This document shows, one piece after another, positions 57,470 through 64,000 of a stretch of 64,000 bases of DNA. The DNA comes from Isoetes taiwanensis (taxonomy: Eukaryota > Streptophyta > Lycopodiopsida > Isoetales > Isoetaceae), in the NCBI GenBank assembly GCA_021234155.1, contig JAJEKV010000006.1, positions 7,903,003-7,967,002 of the forward strand, in the 5' to 3' direction. The notes under the pieces were generated by a model. It was not told the DNA's origin and made no database searches. It saw nothing but the letters and a program-made list of their open reading frames with translations. A program made the translations under genes and the position numbers. The first letter of the stretch is position 1, and each line of letters opens with the position of its first letter.

Positions 57470-58000
57470 CTATAATACTGCTGCCATAAAATGGCAGCAT
57501 AGAAGAGCTCTACACATGCTTTTGCGTATTTGCTATAATATTTGACTTATATATTTGTGTGAGAGCTTGTAAAGCAAGATATTTGAAGACATCTGTCACT
57601 TGGTTTCTTCTAGAAGACAAATTTGCATGAAGAACAAAAGAAGGACAATGATTTGACATCAAGTAGGCATTTCTTGAAGGAGATATGAGTATCAAAGCTT
57701 CTAGTCAACATTTGAAGACTTGAAGTGAAGACGTAAAGACCCCAAAGTAAAATATTGGAAGGACCATCGAAATTCAATGGTAATTTGCATGATTCAAGCT
57801 TTTGAGATAATATTCTAGTGCTAAAGGCGTGATTTACTATGTCCAAGGCTATTCTACTTCCATTCCACGCATAAACCATTGCTCATACCATATTTTTTCT
57901 CTCATAAACCGTTACCCTTTTGCTAAATCCAGAAATTGGCTAGTATATTTTTCTCAAAAGTGCACCCTTCACCATCACATATGAAAAAATAGCTAAATTC
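57470..58000 (-). repeat. Family R fragment, inverted and diverged
   Basis: On the minus strand 'gctcttctatgctgcc' and 'atggcagca' (57480-57505) match 3080-3110. Further text toward 58000 follows the family R order in reverse orientation. The small hairpin stem is preserved. Confidence 0.5.
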
Positions 58001-58620
58001 CATCAACTTTTACCCTTCCTAAGGTCCAAAATTGCATTTTCTCTGGGCAAAGGTTAGCCCATCTATGGGAAGGTCTGATGTCTGATTGATTCTTTCCAGA
58101 AGAATTGTTTACACCCATTTTCTCCTTGATTCCCAATCTGAGGTGGACTTCTTGAATCTTGGCTTGGGGGGCTTGAGGAGTTTGTAGGGGATAGGAATGC
58201 AAGTGCGGCACGAGTTTTTCATACTCATTGTATGTGGGTAGAGAGTAAAATAGTTGTTAAAGTTTACAATTAGATCTCATAGGTCAGATAGTGCCAGATT
58301 TCGAAGATAGAAAAGGCAGGGAAAAAATATAAAAAAATAAGGACAATCATGGGACAGAATGTGGAAATGATTAAGAAGTTGGGACAGATGGGAAAATGGC
58401 AGATTTGAGGGAAAAGGAAGTGTCAGGAACAGAGAAGAATAATGACAAAATAAGGGAGATTAGATTTGGTCCGTACGTTGAGTGAGGCATAACCTAATAG
58501 AAAACGAGAATTGGAAGCGCCCATATTCGGAGATCGCTGGTCATCTGTTCTTGAGAAGGGGAAACAGGTAGGTGACGGGCTTTGTAGTATTTGGAGATTC
58601 TTACATCGCTTCCAGACATG

Positions 58621-59525
58621 GTGAATACCAGGAGAGCATCTGGAGTCGGAACACTGCAGCGTCAGCAAGAAGCGGTCAAACAGATTTTGGAGTATGCAAA
58701 TGAGGTGCAGCAAGCAGTGCGAAAGGAGTTATTGACTGCAAAAGAACCGGCATTTGTTGGTGAGCCCCTCAGAAACGCTGCTGTTGAAATTAAGTTGAAA
58801 TTTTTAAAGTCCCGGGGTCTTATTGGGTGTATTCCTTATGAGGGAGTCCGTCTTCAATTTCTCAAAAGTGAATTAGAGAGGATGGAACAAGGGATCTCAA
58901 TTAACAGTATCTATTGGATAGATTTCCCCAAAACCTTGAAGCTGGCCAGGGGAACTTCAAATCAAGCTACTCCTTAATAAAAGCCTCAAAACAAATGTCT
59001 GTCTAGCCAAATATAATGGTCAGATCTCTGATAGGTGTCAATTGGGCTGTGGTCAAGCTGAAACTTCTGCTCCTTTGGTGAAACTTCAAGCTGAAACTCT
59101 TTGGGTTCCTTTCAAGGTTTTTTCTCTTTCTTCTCATCTCACCTTTAACACTTTGTCTGATGCTGCTGACAGATTATCTGGTTAGAAAACACTTGGAGGG
59201 TGGGCATGCGAGGGAGGTCCCGGCGGGCACGATTCCTCTTACTCACCAGGAGGTCATTGGGGCCCTTTACTGGGTCAAAATCCATATCATTGAGGTCAAG
59301 ACTTTGAGAAGAATTCTGGCAGATGATGATATTTGGCAGTTCAAATCTGAACTCAAACAGTACTTCCAGGAAAAGCTTGGTGTTTGTGAATTTGCTCTGG
59401 ATTCATGGATATTGGATATCCTGGATTCCTCCACATATGGGCCCGGGAAACTTGATCAGCTGTTATTTTCACATACAGGAAATATGTTTGCTATAATTAC
59501 TCTGGATGGGGTCGTGGATTTGTGA
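58621..59525 (+). pseudogene. Unidentified broken coding region
   Basis: The first frame starts MVNTRRASGVGTLQRQQEAV, open for 118 codons to 58977. The adjacent frame then reads CQLGCGQAETSAP near 59035, which recalls the zinc-binding segment after some plant reverse transcriptases. A third frame, 59160-59525, is open (LTDYLVRKHLEGG ... ITLDGVVDL*). The segments follow each other on one strand, suggesting a single gene with frameshifts or introns. Family not recognised; a LINE-like or host origin is possible. Confidence 0.35.
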
Positions 59526-59878
59526 GGCAGCAATTGGATTGCGGACATGAAATTTGCAGACCCTATAGTACTTTGAAACTTCCATAGTTTTTTTCCTTTT
59601 AAAATCTAAAAGAATATATAACTGTGGTTGTTTTCTATTAATACTTTTCCTCCTTATGGAGTGTTAGGCCGATTTGACTGCGGTGTGTCGCTGCCCTTTA
59701 TCTCGAGAGATCTTCTACGAATTTTTGTATTACTATGTATCTTTGCATGTAATATAATACCGTTCCTAAAAAACCCAGTCCATGCTAGCCATAGCTCACT
59801 GCAGATTTGTTAATTGGCTCAAACCCATTATAGCTCCAAATGTCTAACAATTTAAGGCTAATTCTAAAAGCTTTTCGA

Positions 59879-60612
59879 GAATGTTTGTCTAGATTACTTG
59901 GGTAGTATTCCTTTTACTACCATGCATGTGCCAATTTCCATCAAGCGAGAACTACCTAAGCATTTAATTCTTTGCAAGTAAACTGTCATGCATGTGCACC
60001 TTGCGTTATCGGGACAGGCCAGACGATGATTTCATATGTTCTTATTAATCAATATAAACATTTGCATGCAGGTCCCTATGTCCATGCATGCCTTATCCAC
60101 CATTATACTGACATGTCTTTAGATATTTCGAGATTAGAACTCAAATTCCATTATTGATCGATGCATGTAGGTCCTAATGCCAATGCATACCCTAATTTTT
60201 CATCCATAACACTCATGCATGCAGCCATTTTTAGACTGTTATTCGAAAGAATGTTTGTCTAGATTACTTCGGGTAGTATTCCTTCTACTACCATGCATGT
60301 GCCAATTTCCATCAAACGAGAACTACCTAAGCATTTAATTCTTTGCAAGTAAATCTGTCATGCATGTGCTGACGTTATCGGGGCAATGACGGGTATTTCA
60401 TATGTTCTTATTAATCAATATAAACATTTGCATGCAGGTCCCTATGTCCATGCATGCCTTATCCACCATTATACAACATGTCTTTAGATATTTCAGAGAT
60501 TAGAACTCAAATTCCATTATTGACTGATGCATGTAGGTCCTAATGCCAATGCATACCCTAATTTTTCATCCATAACACTCATGCATGCAGCCATTTTTAG
60601 ACTGTTATATCA
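59879..60612 (+). repeat. Tandem duplication of about 370 bp
   Basis: Units starting 'gaatgtttgtctagattact' at 59879 and 60249 are nearly identical to the end 'ccatttttagactgttat'. Both are rich in CATGCATG/GCATGC words. Differences between the copies again include CTG/CAG positions (actgacatg versus acaacatg; ttcgagat versus ttcagagat). Confidence 0.85.
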
Positions 60613-62100
60613 TGCCAGTCTGTTAAAACAGTTCATAAGTGATTATTTACACTAGTGCATAATGAAAAATGCCACTTTATTACCTTCTGCATAATATTCG
60701 ATTAATTGGGATATAACAGGGCTAATACCCTGAGAACTCAGCGTTTTTGTCACATTGCCTTTTTAAATTCACTGATATCAGCATATGCAAACTCCATTAA
60801 TCTGAACACAAGGGAGGCCATAATATTTTTCCATTCCAATAAAGTAATTTGCAGACAATGAAGCCTTTAGAAAATACATATGCTTTGCAAACATATGTTT
60901 ACTTAGATGCTATCACACCTGCAAGCAACACTCAGGACTCATAGTAAAGCAGGATGCTACATATTGTAGACTGTTTGACTGAGCAGGATGCTGCATATTA
61001 TAGACTGTTTGACTGTGGTCACCCCCCGTGTGAATATGCACCCAAACCAAAGGGGGTTTAAGGGGGATTTTAATTTAAATGTGTTGGACCCAATGGTTGT
61101 GTTAATTAATGTCAATGGTAGTTATGTGTTGGTCTTTAATGTCAATGGTTGTCATGTGTTGGTTGTTATGTGTTGGGGGATTTAATTTTTATATGTTGGA
61201 TGTTAATGGTTTGTGTTGCAAAGGCCTTAGGGACGTCCCCCCCCTCCCCCCGTAGCTTTGAGGCTTTCATCACCTGTAGCTTTTGAATTTCATCACAATA
61301 AAACAAATAGAACATAAGTAAAAGTTACCATAAAGATAGAGCAGATTGATCTCATTATTCTAAAAGTCATAAAGTTTGCAACACCCATACACAAACATTT
61401 TTCAACTGGAATTTAACAGCAGCCTTTGGCCTCCATGGATTCTTGTGGTGAGAAACCAAAGTGGGAAACGTTTCTGCTTGTTAGCACAAGGATCTAGAAG
61501 CCTTGGAATTTGCTTAATAACTGCCTCAAAATCTAAAAATGCATGGTAATTTTTTGCAAGCTTCATTCGGAATGAGCCATAAAACAATATCCAATAACGC
61601 AATCCTGTATTAATCAGCTGGTAGGATGTGAAAGCCTACCAAACCCGGCCGGAAAATTGCTGTTTTAGCATAGATAACTTAACCAAACATATCCATATCA
61701 TACACTATCACAAAGATCTCGGAGAGAGCTTTCCAACGCAATAAAAATCATCTCAAACAGAGCTCTGGATCAAAAGTTATGATAAGAAATGTGTTGCCGG
61801 CGGGGAAACTGCACTACATGCGCCCTTCAAGCCCTTCATGTGCCCATTATGCACCAGGGTAAGAGCATGTTAGGGCCTACATGTTTTGGAAACTACCTGG
61901 AAAATACTCTGGGTAGTCAAAGATGATGATATATTTGAGTTCTTAACATCTTCTTGACATCACAAAGTACCTTACAACATGTATGTACTACTACTCTTGA
62001 ACATAACACAATTTCTTTTAGTCAATCTTGTAGTCTAGGTACTTTAAAATACAATTATGTACTTGCACAGAAGTACACAGAAAAGTACCTTTTTGGTAAT
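60613..62100. other. No gene recognised
   Basis: This is AT-rich sequence. It contains a near-duplicate of about 30 bases (gcaggatgct... about 60950 and 60982), short 'gtcaatggttgtcatgtgtt' variants at 61080-61200 and a C-run at 61239-61247. No motif-bearing frame. Confidence 0.35.
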
Positions 62101-62129
62101 TTTTTATGTAGGCCCTAACATGCTTTCAC

Positions 62130-62350
62130 CCACCACACATACAAAAAGAGGGCTTTTGTTGTGAGCCATTGGTTGTTGACCATTATGCACCACACGCACA
62201 AAAAGAGGGCTTTTGTTGTGAGCCATTAGTTGTTGCCCATTATGCACCACACACACAAAAAGAGGGCTTTTGTTGTGAGCCATTGGTTGTTGACCATTAT
62301 GCACCACACGCACAAAAAGGGCTTTTGTTGTGAGCCATTGGTTGTTGACT
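62130..62350. repeat. Minisatellite, four copies of a 57-bp unit
   Basis: The unit contains 'caaaaagagggcttttgttg' and 'ccattatgcaccacac', repeated at about 62143, 62200, 62256 and 62313 with few differences (the last lacks 'agag'). As 57 is divisible by three, the minus strand stays open with a 19-residue period (VVHNGQQPMAHNKSPLFV), probably a by-product. Confidence 0.85.
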
Positions 62351-62744
62351 ATTGGAAAAAAAAAAGGCTAAAATCAATGGCTCAGAAATGGTGCATTCTA
62401 GATGTACGCATTAGTACATCCATTTGAATACATCACGAAATCATAGGAAAACCTTAGTGAAAAGCGTACAAAAACACAAAGAAAACCCCCTGTTATTATG
62501 CTACATATTTAGAGTACATCGAATCCGAAAAACATATAACTCTATATAAACTTTGCCTTTTAACCATTAAAACTATAAACTTCAGATAAAGTTTGCATCC
62601 GAATGTCATAAAGTTTAGTTAATCCTTCCCTTGAGACATCACGTATTATAAACCCCACTTGTTCATACAAAATTGCAGTGATGTTTTCTTCCAGCTAGAC
62701 TTGTACTTGAAAGTAAAAAGATGACAAAAGAAGGAGAAATCCGT

Positions 62745-63661
62745 ACTGATTAGCCCGCATGAACTGCCAAAAAGACCGATCCTGTATACGTTCTCAGACA
62801 TAGGACATCAATCCGGCATGCACTAATGCTCAGCAAGTCGATAATCTCGCCAAAGGCCTTCCAAAACGTTCTGAGACGAAATCCCCTTTTTTTGGCAAAT
62901 TCGGATCTAATCTCTGTCTTTTCTGAGAGGTTTGGGTTTCTTGGCATTAAAGAGCTTAAATCGGGAGCTCTGGGTGATGATTAACACGCCCAATCCGCCA
63001 AAAAGGCCGGAACGTGGCCTGCCCTTTTTAGGGTTCCTAGATTTTGTTGGAACAATATCCCACAGGCTGGAGGTAAAATAAAAGTCAGGGTATATATAGA
63101 TAGCTTTCAAGTTAATAATAAAATTACGTGCTACCTTCACGTGGGATTCGGCCCGTTGCCGCCCCACATGCCAAGGGGGTACCACGTGGCGCGCGGAAAT
63201 TATATTTAGTAGATACTGGGCTTGGGGGATTAGATAGGAACTTTTTTTTTCAAATTTGGCACGATTCCCAAGAAATGAACAATGAAGGTCAATATGGTTT
63301 TTTTTCAAAAATTCTTTTTTCCAAAGGAATCTTTTTTGATGCTCTACAAGATGAGAGAATCTTTTTGCAAAAAAAGAGCGTGAAATTTGATGAAACATGG
63401 GAAATGGGTGGTGACATGGCACTATGAAGTGATGAAGTGTCATGTAAGGTGGCAAAATGACTTTTTTCTAGTCAAAACTTGTAATGAAGTGGAGATGATG
63501 TGGATGACATGTGTATGATGATGTGGAAGCACTTGGGGATGATGTGGCACCATGGGATGATGACGTGTTATCTAAGGTATAAAAATGACTTTACTTAGGT
63601 CAAAAGTTTTGAAGAAATAAATTTTGAGGTAGGTGACACATGTATGATGACACCGATGTGC
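62745..63661 (+). repeat. Family R, copy 5, interrupted by a MITE near the window end
   Basis: It shares 'ccggcatgcactaatgctca' (62814) with copy 4, has tatatata near 63092, paired cacgtgg at 63139 and 63183, and the 'gatgctctacaagatg' block at 63338. It continues after the MITE as 'ttaggtgagtgatg' and leaves the window. Confidence 0.8.
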
Positions 63662-63664
63662 TTA

Positions 63665-63985
63665 GGCCCGATTCCACTAAGCCGCCATTTCGGATCTCTT
63701 TGGCAAGAACTAGCGGGTGATCGGCAACAAAACAAGGCTTATCTACCATCATCTACATTCCATTGCAGCTTCGAGACTTCGCGGATTCTAAGCTTTGTTC
63801 ATCCAAGTCACAAATTTTCGAAAACTCTCGGGCAAGATCCCCGTCATATTTCTATGATAACTCACTCCACGCGGGAAACTTCCACCCACACCATTTGCAA
63901 TGGAATCGCAACAAGGGTGTTAATTGATTATTTGTGGCTCGTGATTCGTCACAGACTAACCGACTGACACAATAGAATCTGGGCC
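63665..63985. mobile_element. Harbinger-like MITE with TTA target duplication
   Basis: The left end is GGCCCGATTCCACT and the right end AGAATCTGGGCC, flanked by TTA at 63662-63664 and 63986-63988. The empty site is preserved in copy 1 of the host repeat (gtgcttaggtggtgatg, about 4000), proving insertion at this position. It is 321 bp, the same family as 7053-7372. The left end lacks one A relative to GGCCCAGATTCC, again at a CAG. Confidence 0.88.
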
Positions 63986-64000
63986 TTAGGTGAGTGATGT

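Noticed and set aside
62104-62313. Periodic minus-strand frame with 19-residue repeats
   Set aside because: It follows automatically from a 57-bp minisatellite unit without stops.

Overview
The window looks like transposon-dense nuclear DNA of a land plant or close streptophyte relative. Supporting evidence is a plant-type B3 DNA-binding exon (about 53.8-54.05 kb, minus strand), chromodomain-bearing Ty3/gypsy elements primed by initiator tRNA-Met, LINE 3' ends, Harbinger-like MITEs and GT-AG introns. A decayed sperm-tail PG-rich-repeat gene (48.4-49.3 kb) suggests a lineage with flagellated sperm (bryophyte, lycophyte, fern or similar); this is inference. No tRNA, rRNA, CRISPR or clearly intact conserved host gene was seen.

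Layout. 0.2-16.5 kb is mostly a dispersed, apparently non-coding repeat family ('family R' here): copies at 0.2-6.3, 6.7-9.5, 13.4-15.1, 49.7-52.8 and 62.7-63.7 kb, plus fragments, some inverted. Two 320-bp MITEs with TTA/TAA duplications sit inside it. 17.6-48.0 kb is one transposase-like gene (tnp2/En-Spm type) split twice by complete LTR retrotransposons. Element 1 is on the minus strand (19285-31637, exact CAATG target duplication). Element 2 is on the plus strand (34223-47561). After 48 kb come the sperm-tail pseudogene, a family R copy, a B3 exon, at least four 5'-truncated LINE fragments, an unidentified broken gene (58.6-59.5 kb), a tandem duplication and a minisatellite.

Most notable: element 2 carries, between its 5' LTR and gag, an open reading frame whose last 90 codons are a complete histone H3 fold ending GERP. 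It has a very long tail, and an upstream start reads MARTKQ, the same as the H3 N-terminus. The frame has its own TATA box and two copies of an imperfect 65-68 bp palindrome. A second cargo ORF downstream repeats the arrangement (two palindromes, TATA box, ORF), followed by ordinary gag-protease-RT-RNaseH-integrase-chromodomain. Element 1 is a related chromovirus with other accessory ORFs in the same position and no visible histone. The histone-carrying retrotransposon, with its duplicated promoter modules, is the best candidate here for an undescribed system.

Caution: paired LTRs and coding regions differ mainly at CAG/CTG trinucleotides (CAG read as CGG, CG or TAG; CTG as ACG or CTTG). That looks like base-calling error at methylated CHG sites in a long-read assembly, so many frameshifts and stops in the elements may not be real.
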